DNA from: Nostoc flagelliforme FACHB-838
GTDB lineage: Bacteria; Cyanobacteriota; Cyanobacteriia; Cyanobacteriales; Nostocaceae
Direction of reading: 5' to 3'
Assembly (NCBI RefSeq): GCF_014698065.1
Contig: NZ_JACJSI010000018.1
Coordinates: forward strand, 40,881-104,880
Length of the DNA stretch: 64,000 nt
Each line of letters starts with the position of its first letter. The first letter of the stretch is position 1. Shown here piece after piece: positions 51,538-60,107 of the stretch. The notes beneath the pieces are model-generated. The model was not told where the DNA came from. It did no database searches and saw nothing but the letters and a program-made list of their open reading frames with translations. The translations under genes and the position numbers were made by a program.

Positions 51538-54221
51538 TAAGCTGCCCCCCTCTTCTTAAATCGGGGAAACCAATCATCCAAAATGGTGTATACTACCGGC
51601 ACAACTATCAAACTGAGGATAGTTGAAGTTACTAGTCCACCTGCGATCGCAACGGCCATAGGTGATCGCAATTCCGAACCAGCACCAAAACCCAAGGCGA
51701 TCGGTAGCATTCCTAAAAGTGTGGAGGCAGTGGTCATCATAATTGGTCTAAGGCGCACTGGCCCTGCCGTCAGAACTGCCTCTGTGCGGTCTAAGCCAGA
51801 TTTGCGGAGTTGGTTAATGTAATCTACCAGTAAAATGGCATTTTTGTTTGCTAGTCCCAACAAAAATACGAAGCCAATTAGCGATATCATCCCAAAGTCA
51901 CTTTTGGTGAAGAGTAAAGCCAACATGGCACCGACAATTGATAAGGGCAAAGAAACACCAATAACTACCGGGTCTATCCAGCTTTTAAACAGCAAAATTA
52001 GTACTACGACAATGCACAGTGCTGATAAAAGCAAAGTAGTACCAAAACTACTAAAGACTTCACCTTGACGGGCAGAATCTCCTCCCAAGTCTAAAGTTAC
52101 ACCAGCAGGTAACACTGCTTTTGCTTCCTCTACTAATTGGTCTGTGGCACTACCCAAAGACAAATCCTTGCCCAGATTGGCGCTGATATAGGCTACTCTT
52201 TGATTGTTGAGCCGCTCAATTTGAAAAACTGTACCCTGCGGGTTTGTTTCACTTGTCACAGTGACATCAGCAAATCCCGGTAATCTTTCGATCCGCTCTT
52301 TAATTGCCTTGGCAGCTTTGCTGAGGCTTTGGAGGTTATCGCCTCGTAGTGATGCCTGTAAAGGTTTTTGTCCACCAGTGTCAACAAATTGAATATCTTC
52401 GACGCTAGTACTCACACCAGGCAGATTAGGCAAAGACGAACGTAATTGGTCTTGTACTTCCCCCGTTTTGATGTTGCGGTCTTCCTTGAGCTTCACATAA
52501 AGCGTACCTTTATTTGGCTCACCCTCACGAGAACCAACAGTAGTAAACACTGTTTCCACTACTGGAGATTTTCTCACTACATCTTCTAGTTTCTTGGCAA
52601 CCTCTAGAGAATCGTTTAATGGATTGGGGATGGGGAATGAGGCATTGGGGATTGGAGACTGGGGATTGAAATTTCTCGCCTGTCCCTCTGCTCCACTTGG
52701 AATAGCCGGCAAGGGTGCGGTATAGGTAATATTGAACTCACCGCGATCTAATTTAGGAATAAACCCTTTGGGAATGAATAGACTCAGTGCCATACCTGCA
52801 ACAAAGCTAAGTATGGCTAGTGCAATGACTGTTTTGCGGTGGTTTAAAGACCAGTTAAGTAAGTTTCTATAAAATTGGGTAAAATTCCCCCAGATGTTGG
52901 CTTTTTGGCGTTGGGGAGTTAAAGTAGCAGGTTTTAACCAGTAGGTAGCTAAGGCTGGTGACAATGTACGAGCAACCAATGTCGAAGCAATCATGGCTGC
53001 TGAAACTGTGATCCCAAATGGCTTGAAGAACTGTCCGATTACTCCTCCCATCAAACCAATGGGTAAGAAAACCGCTACTGCTGTAGCAGTGGTGGCGATA
53101 ACTGTTAAGCCAATTTCATCTGTAGCTGAAAAGGCGGCTTGGCGGGGAGTTTCCCCCTCATCAATATGCCGCATGATGTTTTCGACATCGATAATTGCAT
53201 CATCGATGACACTACCAATGACTAAAGCTAAAGCCAGCAACGTAATTGTCTCTAGGTTAAAGCCAAAAATCGCCATGACGATAAACGTTGCCAACAAAGA
53301 TGTTGGAATTGCCAAAGCAGAGATGAGAGTTGCCCGCCAATTCCATAAAAAAGGAAAAATTACCACTATCGACAAAACGATGGCTTCCATCAGCGCATCG
53401 ATTGTTGACTGGGTAGCTTGGCGGATATATTCGGCTTGCGTGGCAGCTAAGGTGAGGTTAACATCCTTGAGGGTAGAGCGTAGTCTTTGGACTTCTTCTT
53501 CAACTCGACTCACTACTTCTAAGGTGTTAGCGTCACCGCGTTTGATTACCTGAAATGCGAGTGCATCTTGACCGTTAAACCTGACTAATGTTGCCCCTGC
53601 TTGGGGAATGGCTGCTGCACTTACATTCGCTGGATTTAGGGGAGTTGCAGTAGCACCGCCCAATAGTGAGACTTTTAGGACTCCTGGGAGTTTAGCGATC
53701 GCACTCACAATCTCATCTTGCGCCAACTTCGTCAAATCTGTAAGATTCCGCTTGGGACTCTCTATGGCATAGCTAATGGCCGCTGACTCGTTTAGATTTA
53801 GGGGAATAATTTTGGAAGTTGCTCCTTGAGGTAGAGTCAACTGCTTGAGGGCAGCTTCAACCTCTTTGGTCGATGTTTCTAAATTCGTTCCAACGGCGAA
53901 AGAAAGGGCAACAGCAGTTTGACTCGGATAGGTGGATGAGCGAATATTCTCCAGTCCTTCTAAAGATCGGAGGCGTTCTTCCAGGGGTTTAGTGAGCTTC
54001 GTCTCTGTATCCAGGGCAGTTGTTAGAGGGGCTGTAGCATTCACAACCACCACTGGAAAAGTAATATCTGGAAACAAGGCATACTTAAGAGAACTGAAAG
54101 CCAGAACGCCAGCTACTGTTACGGCAATCCAAAAACTCACCGTCAGCCACGAAAATTGAATCGCCAATTTGGAAATATTGAAGAGTTCTCGTGCGGATTT
54201 GGAGTTATTAAGCTTAACCAT
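51537..54221 (-). CDS. RND-family efflux permease (AcrB/HAE type, compact)
   Basis: 894-residue RND permease. TM1 is LTVSFWIAVTVAGVLAFSSL. The first periplasmic loop (about 230 residues) is shorter than in AcrB. The proton-relay Asp pair is in LVIGSVIDDAIIDVENIMRH, and the second TM bundle starts near VIALAILSFVAGMALSLFIP. The C-terminal bundle has LLGLANKNAILLVDYINQLRKS. It lies upstream of and fused by translational coupling to hpnA, so a role in moving a lipid or hopanoid is possible. The protein holds a Pro/Asn-rich insertion (FNPQSPIPNASFPIPNPLND) encoded by an intergenic-type repeat at 52621-52670. Confidence 0.88.
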   Translation of the reverse strand: MVKLNNSKSARELFNISKLAIQFSWLTVSFWIAVTVAGVLAFSSLKYALFPDITFPVVVVNATAPLTTALDTETKLTKPLEERLRSLEGLENIRSSTYPSQTAVALSFAVGTNLETSTKEVEAALKQLTLPQGATSKIIPLNLNESAAISYAIESPKRNLTDLTKLAQDEIVSAIAKLPGVLKVSLLGGATATPLNPANVSAAAIPQAGATLVRFNGQDALAFQVIKRGDANTLEVVSRVEEEVQRLRSTLKDVNLTLAATQAEYIRQATQSTIDALMEAIVLSIVVIFPFLWNWRATLISALAIPTSLLATFIVMAIFGFNLETITLLALALVIGSVIDDAIIDVENIMRHIDEGETPRQAAFSATDEIGLTVIATTATAVAVFLPIGLMGGVIGQFFKPFGITVSAAMIASTLVARTLSPALATYWLKPATLTPQRQKANIWGNFTQFYRNLLNWSLNHRKTVIALAILSFVAGMALSLFIPKGFIPKLDRGEFNITYTAPLPAIPSGAEGQARNFNPQSPIPNASFPIPNPLNDSLEVAKKLEDVVRKSPVVETVFTTVGSREGEPNKGTLYVKLKEDRNIKTGEVQDQLRSSLPNLPGVSTSVEDIQFVDTGGQKPLQASLRGDNLQSLSKAAKAIKERIERLPGFADVTVTSETNPQGTVFQIERLNNQRVAYISANLGKDLSLGSATDQLVEEAKAVLPAGVTLDLGGDSARQGEVFSSFGTTLLLSALCIVVVLILLFKSWIDPVVIGVSLPLSIVGAMLALLFTKSDFGMISLIGFVFLLGLANKNAILLVDYINQLRKSGLDRTEAVLTAGPVRLRPIMMTTASTLLGMLPIALGFGAGSELRSPMAVAIAGGLVTSTILSLIVVPVVYTILDDWFPRFKKRGAA
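52621..52670. repeat. ATTGGGGATTGGAGACTGGGG repeat inside the RND gene
   Basis: GGGATGGGGAATGAGGCATTGGGGATTGG-type copies lie in frame within the coding sequence. They belong to the ATTCCCCATT repeat family found between genes at 21075-21116 and 21868-21900. Confidence 0.75.
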
Positions 54222-54322
54222 CTTGGAAAATTATCGTGTGGGTGACACAATTATTTAGTCATGCTACAGCAATCACCTTCGGTTTGCGAGTTCTGGTTAC
54301 AACTAAACAGCAATATTACTTA

Positions 54323-54352
54323 TTGTCACTCAGATATGACCCGATCTTTAAT
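54323..54352 (+). promoter_or_regulatory. Possible promoter of the di-iron protein/hpnG pair
   Basis: TTGTCA (54323-54328), an 18-base gap and TTTAAT (54347-54352) resemble a sigma-70 promoter, with AAGGA of the ribosome-binding site following directly. Positioned in the 150-base divergent spacer; weak match and no experimental support. Confidence 0.25.
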
Positions 54353-54370
54353 ACAAAAGGAAACTTCAAG

Positions 54371-55222
54371 ATGAAACTTGGTTCTGTTGAGCATAAGGAA
54401 TTATTCTGCCAGAGCTTTATAGAAAGCTACAGGGAATACGAGCCTGAAAATCTTCCGTGGCCAGATATGGACGATACAGCCTTAACTTTCCTACGCAGTA
54501 TCCCTTTCTGGGAGAAAGCTCTGGATGCAGAGCGACAAGCCGGAGCAATAGTTAGTGGTTACGCAGCAAGGGTGAGTGATCCCCTTTTACAAACTACGAT
54601 CGCCCTTCAAGGTAAGGAAGAATTGCGCCATGCCCGCCTACTACAAACATTAATTGACCGTTACGGTATCGAAATACCAGAACGTCAGCCTATTGAAGTT
54701 CCCCAAAATATTGAGCCAATTTTTACGCGCTTTGGCTTTGAAGAGTGCCTGGATACTTTCTTTGCTTACGGGCTATTTGCGATCGCTCGTGAAGCTAATG
54801 TTTTTCCAGAGTCTATCTTCACTATCTTTGATCCGATCATAGACGAAGAGACACGCCATATTGTCTTTTTTGTCAACTGGTTTACATATACACAAATTCA
54901 TCGTGGTCAAGGATTTACCCCACTACGGAGCGTAAAAACCCTCTGGCATTACGGCAAGGCACTCAGCAATCTGATTGCCGTCTTTGGCAATGCTGACTCT
55001 AGTAAGACTGGCTTTGCTGCCACCGGTACTGACATTTTTACCAAAGACCTGACATTCGAAAAATTTCTCAGCATTTGTCTATCAGAAAATCAGCGCCGCA
55101 TGAGCAAGTATGATCCTCGACTACTCCGACCGCAATTACTACCTAGACTTGCTAATATCGCCCTCCGTACCTTGGAGTTAATACCCAAACGTAAACTGGA
55201 AACTATTGAGACTAGTGCCTAA
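54371..55222 (+). CDS. Ferritin-like di-iron protein in the hopanoid cluster
   Basis: 283 residues from ATG 54371 (AAGGAAAC 6-13 bases upstream; the frame opens at 54236 but that part is not protein-like). It is a four-helix ferritin-like fold with a complete di-iron ligand set: E54, E84 with H87 (EELRHARLL), E141 (FAIAREANV) and E160 with H163 (DEETRHIVFFVNW). The spacing of two ExxH motifs is that of di-iron hydroxylases and oxidases. It has no signal peptide. Its stop overlaps the hpnG start by 8 bases and it diverges from RND-hpnA-hpnH. A role in hopanoid side-chain modification is an inference from this position; the substrate is unknown. Confidence 0.85.
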   Translation: MKLGSVEHKELFCQSFIESYREYEPENLPWPDMDDTALTFLRSIPFWEKALDAERQAGAIVSGYAARVSDPLLQTTIALQGKEELRHARLLQTLIDRYGIEIPERQPIEVPQNIEPIFTRFGFEECLDTFFAYGLFAIAREANVFPESIFTIFDPIIDEETRHIVFFVNWFTYTQIHRGQGFTPLRSVKTLWHYGKALSNLIAVFGNADSSKTGFAATGTDIFTKDLTFEKFLSICLSENQRRMSKYDPRLLRPQLLPRLANIALRTLELIPKRKLETIETSA

Positions 55223-55898
55223 TTTTTTGCCCATTAACACAATTCTGGTGCCTCAAGGAGCAGAATATAAAGCTGTGTGTCGCGGATTAAGCGGCATTAC
55301 CGACTCCATCCCAACGGTAGTAGCCATACCTGTTGGGATGAAGCCTTTACTCAAATATCTGCAACAAGGACAATTTATCGCTCCATCGAGAGTGCTGATT
55401 ATGGGTATATGTGGGAGCTTGAGCGATCGCTACACAGTTGGCGATATTGTCTTGTATCAAGATTGTATTTATCAGGGGAAGCAACAAGAGTGCGATCGCA
55501 CTTTTACAACACAATTGCACTTTTTAGAATCACAAAAAGTATCTTTAGTCAAGTGTCTGACAAGCGATCGCGTGATTTGGTCTGCGGTCGAAAAACGCCA
55601 TTTAGGTAAGACTTTGGCGGCTGATGTTGTTGATATGGAAGGATTTACCGCCTTAGAATTTTTCAATGCGGCTGGAGTTGCAGTAGCAATGCTGCGAGTA
55701 GTCAGCGACGATTGTCAGCACAATATCCCCGATCTCACACCAGCAATTAACTCTGATGGCTCCCTAAAGCCTTTCCCTTTAGCGATCGCAATGCTTCGAC
55801 AACCCCTTGCTGCTACTCGGCTGATTCGAGGTTCATTAACAGCATTAAAGGTGTTAGAGCAAGTTACAAATCGGCTCTTTTCTGGTAATAGGCAATAA
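55215..55898 (+). CDS. hpnG: HpnG-like adenosylhopane nucleosidase/phosphorylase
   Basis: 227 residues from GTG 55215, with a TTG at 55206 as alternative. It is a purine-nucleoside-phosphorylase/MTAN fold protein: INTILVPQGAEYKAVCRGL, VLIMGICGSLSDRYTVGDIVLYQD with the phosphate/ribose strand, and the ribose-binding VVDMEGFTALEFF (Met-Glu) followed by LRVVSDDCQHNIPD with the catalytic Asp. HpnG removes adenine from adenosylhopane, giving ribosylhopane, the substrate for bacteriohopanetetrol. The coupling to the di-iron gene and divergence from hpnH-hpnA support this over a plain nucleosidase. Start codons are weak, consistent with translational coupling. Confidence 0.82.
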   Translation: MPNFLPINTILVPQGAEYKAVCRGLSGITDSIPTVVAIPVGMKPLLKYLQQGQFIAPSRVLIMGICGSLSDRYTVGDIVLYQDCIYQGKQQECDRTFTTQLHFLESQKVSLVKCLTSDRVIWSAVEKRHLGKTLAADVVDMEGFTALEFFNAAGVAVAMLRVVSDDCQHNIPDLTPAINSDGSLKPFPLAIAMLRQPLAATRLIRGSLTALKVLEQVTNRLFSGNRQ

Positions 55899-56293
55899 TT
55901 TTGTTGCAGAATTAATGGCACACTTACCCGGAGTTTTCATAAGTGAAGAAAAATCATCTATATGACAATACGCTTGGGTTAAGGATAATAGTAGGTTGGG
56001 TTGAACAAAGTGAAACCCAACAAATGCCCGAAAATGTTGGGTTTCAGTCCTCAAACTAACCCAATACGGTTCAGTTAAGGCTAAAACTAAGGCTAAAACT
56101 CTTTGCCAAAGTCAATTTTTTTTATGAACCATAGAGACGCAGAGAAGCCAGTGCGTTGGGCGGGTTCCCCGACTTGAAGCAACTGGCGCGGCACTGAGAG
56201 AATAAAGAAATGCTTAACTGAACTGTATTGCAAACTAACCTACGCAGTCTAAAGTTTTTAAGGCAGATTTTGCCTCGTGTAGCCAAGCTAGGG
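55899..56293. other. Repeat-rich intergenic region downstream of hpnG
   Basis: 395 bases between convergent genes. It holds GTTGGGTTGAAC and GAAACCCAAC copies that pair (about 55990-56055), and AGCCAGTGCGTTGGGCGGG with GCAACTGGCGCGG (56150-56195), matching 37420-37463. A third block near 56200-56230 has AACTGTATTGC. No gene was recognised. Confidence 0.6.
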
Positions 56294-56965
56294 CTACTGA
56301 TTTTGGGAATGGAAGGGACAACCCCCTGCCGTTAATTTCTGAAGAAAAACATTATTATCAAAATAATGTTCTAAAGACTCAATCTTCAAATCATCACTCA
56401 CGCGAGCAATACTAATTCCTACGATTTCTACTCTTTCTCCTGTGGGTGCATAGTTTTTATAGGAACCATTAAATGTTCCCCAATGCCGCCACTTAAAAGT
56501 AACATTAGGTGGCCCCGAAAGAACTTCTGTTAATTCCCAAAGAAAACCATGAGGAAAAGCATTATGAAAAACCTGAAATGAAGATTCAAAGGTTTCTGTT
56601 TCCGAGCTATACTGCTCACTTTCACCCAGGAAGAGATTATAAGTACCTTCGAGCGCGACATCCTCAGCAGTGTATTGTTGTCCTCCATTGGTACTCATCT
56701 TAAACTTATCAGTAACAATCGAAAGCCACTGTTGAGGATTAGATTTATTAGAAGCTTCCATCTCAAAATTTCGGACTAAGTTTTGAGCTATGGCTTCTAA
56801 AGAACCTTCTGGATGCTGAAATTTACTCTCTTGATGAAGAAATTCATTGGTGTAAGAATAATCCGGGCGTTTTCCTTCTCGCCACTGTACTTCTTCATCA
56901 TGAGCAATCACGATATCTCTATCTTGTACCCAGAGTGGTAATTCTGTGGTTTTTTCGCTACTCAT
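56294..56965 (-). CDS. SnoaL-like protein resembling plant pathogen-related proteins
   Basis: 223 residues. From memory it matches a cereal protein family called pathogen-related, in the segments QDRDIVIAHDEEVQWREGKRPDY (start), EGSLEAIAQNLVRNFEMEAS, FKMSTNGGQQYTAEDVALEG, FQVFHNAFPHGFLWELTEVL, VTFKWRHWGTFNGSYK and GERVEIVGISIARVSDDLKI. The fold is SnoaL-like (NTF2-type); related bacterial proteins are called ester cyclases or SnoaL polyketide cyclases. It ends in GCPFHSQNQ. No catalytic function is established. Soluble, no signal peptide. Nothing next to it suggests a pathway. Confidence 0.75.
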   Translation of the reverse strand: MSSEKTTELPLWVQDRDIVIAHDEEVQWREGKRPDYSYTNEFLHQESKFQHPEGSLEAIAQNLVRNFEMEASNKSNPQQWLSIVTDKFKMSTNGGQQYTAEDVALEGTYNLFLGESEQYSSETETFESSFQVFHNAFPHGFLWELTEVLSGPPNVTFKWRHWGTFNGSYKNYAPTGERVEIVGISIARVSDDLKIESLEHYFDNNVFLQKLTAGGCPFHSQNQ

Positions 56966-57497
56966 ACAAGTTGACTCGCTATAAACAACATTTCTAAGAA
57001 TAAAGTTTTATGGATACGAGTAAATCAAAAAATCTCTAAAATTAAAAAATATTTATAATTTACTCAATAAAATTGACTTTTTACGCAAATCCGAATAATG
57101 CCAATTATCTAAGAAGCTGCACAAAATCAGGCTTAGAGCTTAAGCTGAATTTATCACAAAATGAGAATCAAGAAGGGACAAGAACTGGTTTAGTCTCAGT
57201 ATGCTTTCAAAATACCAGCCGGAATTCTATATTTGCTTTAATATCAGATGAAGAAAAACTAATAAATACTGACAGTATAATCATCAGTACAAGTTGGTTT
57301 AAATGACGATTTTTTTGGTGCAATTTTACAAAAACTTTATCGTTATAGATATTAAGTAGAAAACTATATTGGGAAGCATAAATATATAACCTTATCAAGG
57401 TTGGGTTCCATGAGAGCTAATTCAACAGAATTGTGAATCAAAACATTCTTTTGTCAGGATGGCTCGGAACTAATTTGCCAACTATTGAACAGAATTT
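56966..57497. other. AT-rich intergenic region with a possible short ORF
   Basis: 532 bases. The only coding candidate is a 77-residue frame at 57073-57306 on the plus strand (start TTG) with no recognised family; an opposing 63-residue frame overlaps it. GGATGG and short AT-rich words precede the diguanylate gene. I call nothing here as a gene. Confidence 0.45.
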
Positions 57498-59210
57498 ATG
57501 AAACTCAATCAGAACCTCTACCTCTACTCGTTCCTAGCTCGTTTCCGATGGCTCAAGAAAAGTTACACCGCTAAAATCATGTTGGTGGCATTTTTGGGCA
57601 CTCACGTACCGCTTTTGACCTTACTTTTGAGTTTCGTCATCTCAAACTCCTATTCTTTAGAGATGGCGATCCGAGTTATGATCATTGCTCTGTTGGCTAC
57701 ATTAGCGGGTACGGCCGTCACTCTCTACGCCCTACACCACCTCCTCAAACCGGTTATTTTGACATCAGCTGCATTGCAAAATTATCTAAGTACCAAAACC
57801 CTACCTGAATTGCCTACGGAATTTGCTGATGAAGCCGGTACATTGATGGCAGATACCTCACAAACTCTTCACAAATTAGATGAGTTAATTCACTACATCA
57901 GTAATTATGATGATCTAACTGGATTACCCAATCGTGATTTATTCCGCGATCGCCTCTATGAAATTCTATCCAAACCTGAAAACAACCAGCGTCTTGTAGC
58001 TGTCTTTTTGCTAAGTATTGATGATTTCACTGTTATAAGTCATGGGTTGGAGCATGAGGCAATAAAATTATTGTTAAGAGCAGTTGCCCAGAGGTTATCA
58101 ACCTGCATAACACAAACACATATTCTTGCCCATTTGAATGGAGATGAATTTGCTCTTGTGCAAATGGAGATTCATTCTTTTGAAAATGTGATTAAGCTAT
58201 CTCAGGTGCTTTTGAGTACCCTAAGCAAACCCTTTTCTCTAGAAGGTAACTTGATTCATATCACCGCCAGCATCGGCATCACAATTAACGGACTAAATGA
58301 TCGCAATAGTGTAGATCAACTCTTGCAACAGGCTCATATAGCACTGTATCAGGCGAAGCAGCAAGGGCGTAGCCAATACCAATTTTATTCGCCAGAAATT
58401 AATACTCAGTTGCAGGAGCGACTGACATTAGAAAATGAATTACATGGAGCGCTTGAGCGCAACGAAATGCTGGTTTATTATCAACCTTTGATTGATTTAC
58501 ACAGCGGACACATTACAGCTATGGAAGCGTTGGTTCGCTGGCAGCATCCTACTTTAGGTATGATTTCTCCAGCAAAGTTTATTCCGATTGCAGAAGCCAA
58601 TGGTGCGATCGTACAAATTGGTGAATGGGTTTTGCGAACTGCTTGCGCCCAAAACCGTGCTTGGCAGCTTGCTGGCTTTACCCCAATTCGGATATCTGTG
58701 AATCTGTCAGCTCGACAGTTTGAACAACCTTATCTGGTTGAGGTCATTAACCAAATTCTTGAGGAAACTGGACTCCAAGCATCTGATCTAGAACTGGAAG
58801 TAACGGAAAGCTTCTTGATGGGTGACATTGAGCGATCAGTTAAAACCTTAAAACAATTACGAGAACTGGGTATATGGTTGGCTTTAGACGACTTCGGTAC
58901 CGGTTATTCCTCCCTGAATTACTTGAAGCGCTTTCCTGTGAATATGCTCAAGATTGATCGGTCATTTGTACAGGATGTCATGTCCAATCCTGATAGCGCT
59001 GCCGTCACTAATGCGATTATTGCCTTAGCGAAGAGCCTACGGTTGAGTATCACGGCAGAGGGTGTGGAAACCCAAGAACAGCTCGACTACCTGCGAATGC
59101 AGGGATGTGATGAAGGTCAAGGTTTTTACTTCAGTTGTCCTGTTCCTGCTGATATAATTGCCCCGATGTTGCAGAAAACTTCTCAGCAGATGGAAATAAT
59201 TACAGCATGA
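57498..59210 (+). CDS. Membrane-anchored GGDEF-EAL protein (c-di-GMP phosphodiesterase)
   Basis: 570 residues. Two membrane helices lie near 25-75 (KIMLVAFLGTHVPLLTLLLS, MIIALLATLAGTAVTLYALH), followed by a HAMP-like linker, a GGDEF domain (about 140-295) and an EAL domain (about 310-565). The GGDEF signature is NGDEF (HLNGDEFALV), so cyclase activity is doubtful and it may only bind GTP. The EAL domain is complete: MEALVRWQHP, NLSARQF, EVTES and LALDDFGTGYSSLNYL with KIDRSFV. The protein therefore probably degrades c-di-GMP. A hairpin terminator follows. Confidence 0.92.
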   Translation: MKLNQNLYLYSFLARFRWLKKSYTAKIMLVAFLGTHVPLLTLLLSFVISNSYSLEMAIRVMIIALLATLAGTAVTLYALHHLLKPVILTSAALQNYLSTKTLPELPTEFADEAGTLMADTSQTLHKLDELIHYISNYDDLTGLPNRDLFRDRLYEILSKPENNQRLVAVFLLSIDDFTVISHGLEHEAIKLLLRAVAQRLSTCITQTHILAHLNGDEFALVQMEIHSFENVIKLSQVLLSTLSKPFSLEGNLIHITASIGITINGLNDRNSVDQLLQQAHIALYQAKQQGRSQYQFYSPEINTQLQERLTLENELHGALERNEMLVYYQPLIDLHSGHITAMEALVRWQHPTLGMISPAKFIPIAEANGAIVQIGEWVLRTACAQNRAWQLAGFTPIRISVNLSARQFEQPYLVEVINQILEETGLQASDLELEVTESFLMGDIERSVKTLKQLRELGIWLALDDFGTGYSSLNYLKRFPVNMLKIDRSFVQDVMSNPDSAAVTNAIIALAKSLRLSITAEGVETQEQLDYLRMQGCDEGQGFYFSCPVPADIIAPMLQKTSQQMEIITA

Positions 59211-59230
59211 ATGCCTAAGCCAGAAAATAC

Positions 59231-59280
59231 CCCCCTGATAGCGTTTCACTTGAATTTTCATAGAAATCGTTATCAGGGGG
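59231..59280 (+). terminator. Hairpin after the GGDEF-EAL gene
   Basis: CCCCCTGATA (59231-59240) pairs with TATCAGGGGG (59271-59280), with further pairing of GCGTTTC and GAAATCG inside. It separates two convergent genes. No T run, so termination is probable but not certain. Confidence 0.55.
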
Positions 59281-59332
59281 CAGGGTGAGATAAGGAGAGA
59301 GAGCCGGGATTAATGAGGACATAAAAGATCAT

Positions 59333-59995
59333 TTATTTTAAAACTGTGGAAAGCTTTGCAACCATGTGAGCACGAGATGAAACCTCAAGCTTACGAAACA
59401 TTCTTTTTAAGGCTTGCTTGACAGAGTTTTCAGTAATCCAAAGTTCAGCACTAATTTCTGCATTGGTTTGTCCTTGAGCCACTAAGGAAGCAATTTGCAT
59501 TTCACGAGGCGTTAAACGCTTTGTCTGTAATAGTGGTTGTTGCAATCGCGCCATTGCCACCCAAGTAGAAATGTGTAGACAAAGCGCACTCAAATCTGTA
59601 AGATTTTGTGAATCAAATGCAGGCATTCCTTGCTGACGCGTCAAACCTACTACACCCACTAATTCACCATTGCTAACAATTGGCCCTGCCATAACGTGCC
59701 TGTGATCAGCACGAGGACAAATCAACTTCCATGTCTTAGGTTCGACTACCAAAGCTTCATGAACAGGGGCATGGCGTTCTAGCAAGTAGCGTGCAACTGG
59801 ATTGTGTTGAGGTGATAATGCAATTTGCAGTGCTTTTTGAATCTTGCTGTCAACTAAAGAAATTTGGGCAAAGAAAAACAGCCCGCATCGTGTAGCTGAA
59901 AAATACTCACTCATTTTTACGGATATGTGCGATCGCAACGTCTCTTCATCTTGAGCTTGAGCAATTCCATGAAATAGAGATTGTAAGGCAACCAT
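59333..59995 (-). CDS. GAF-LuxR transcriptional regulator
   Basis: 220 residues from ATG 59995 (TTG 60004 alternative). The N-terminal part (about 10-150) is a GAF-like sensor domain (FHGIAQAQDEETLRSHISVK, RCGLFFFAQ, VSNGELVGVVGLTRQ). The C-terminal part is a LuxR/GerE HTH: LTPREMQIASLVAQGQTNAEISAELWITENSVKQALKRMFRKL, given here as one domain with the recognition helix near NAEISAEL and SVKQAL. It is transcribed divergently from a small membrane protein and a rhodanese, which are its likely targets. Confidence 0.9.
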   Translation of the reverse strand: MVALQSLFHGIAQAQDEETLRSHISVKMSEYFSATRCGLFFFAQISLVDSKIQKALQIALSPQHNPVARYLLERHAPVHEALVVEPKTWKLICPRADHRHVMAGPIVSNGELVGVVGLTRQQGMPAFDSQNLTDLSALCLHISTWVAMARLQQPLLQTKRLTPREMQIASLVAQGQTNAEISAELWITENSVKQALKRMFRKLEVSSRAHMVAKLSTVLK

Positions 59996-60107
59996 GATTT
60001 GCAAAGTGTACTCGTTCGAGGTCTAGGCGCAGTATCGCAACCAGACCTATCTTAGCTTTAGTCACATCAAGTCAAATCCTTTATTTGGTTTTTTGGATTA
60101 CTTTACT

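Noticed and set aside
54236..54370. N-terminal 45 residues of the longer di-iron ORF
   Set aside because: The segment is unlike the protein core and overlaps the likely promoter; ATG 54371 has a good ribosome-binding site.
57073..57306. 77-residue ORF before the GGDEF-EAL gene
   Set aside because: TTG start, no family, and an opposing frame of similar size; evidence too weak for a gene.
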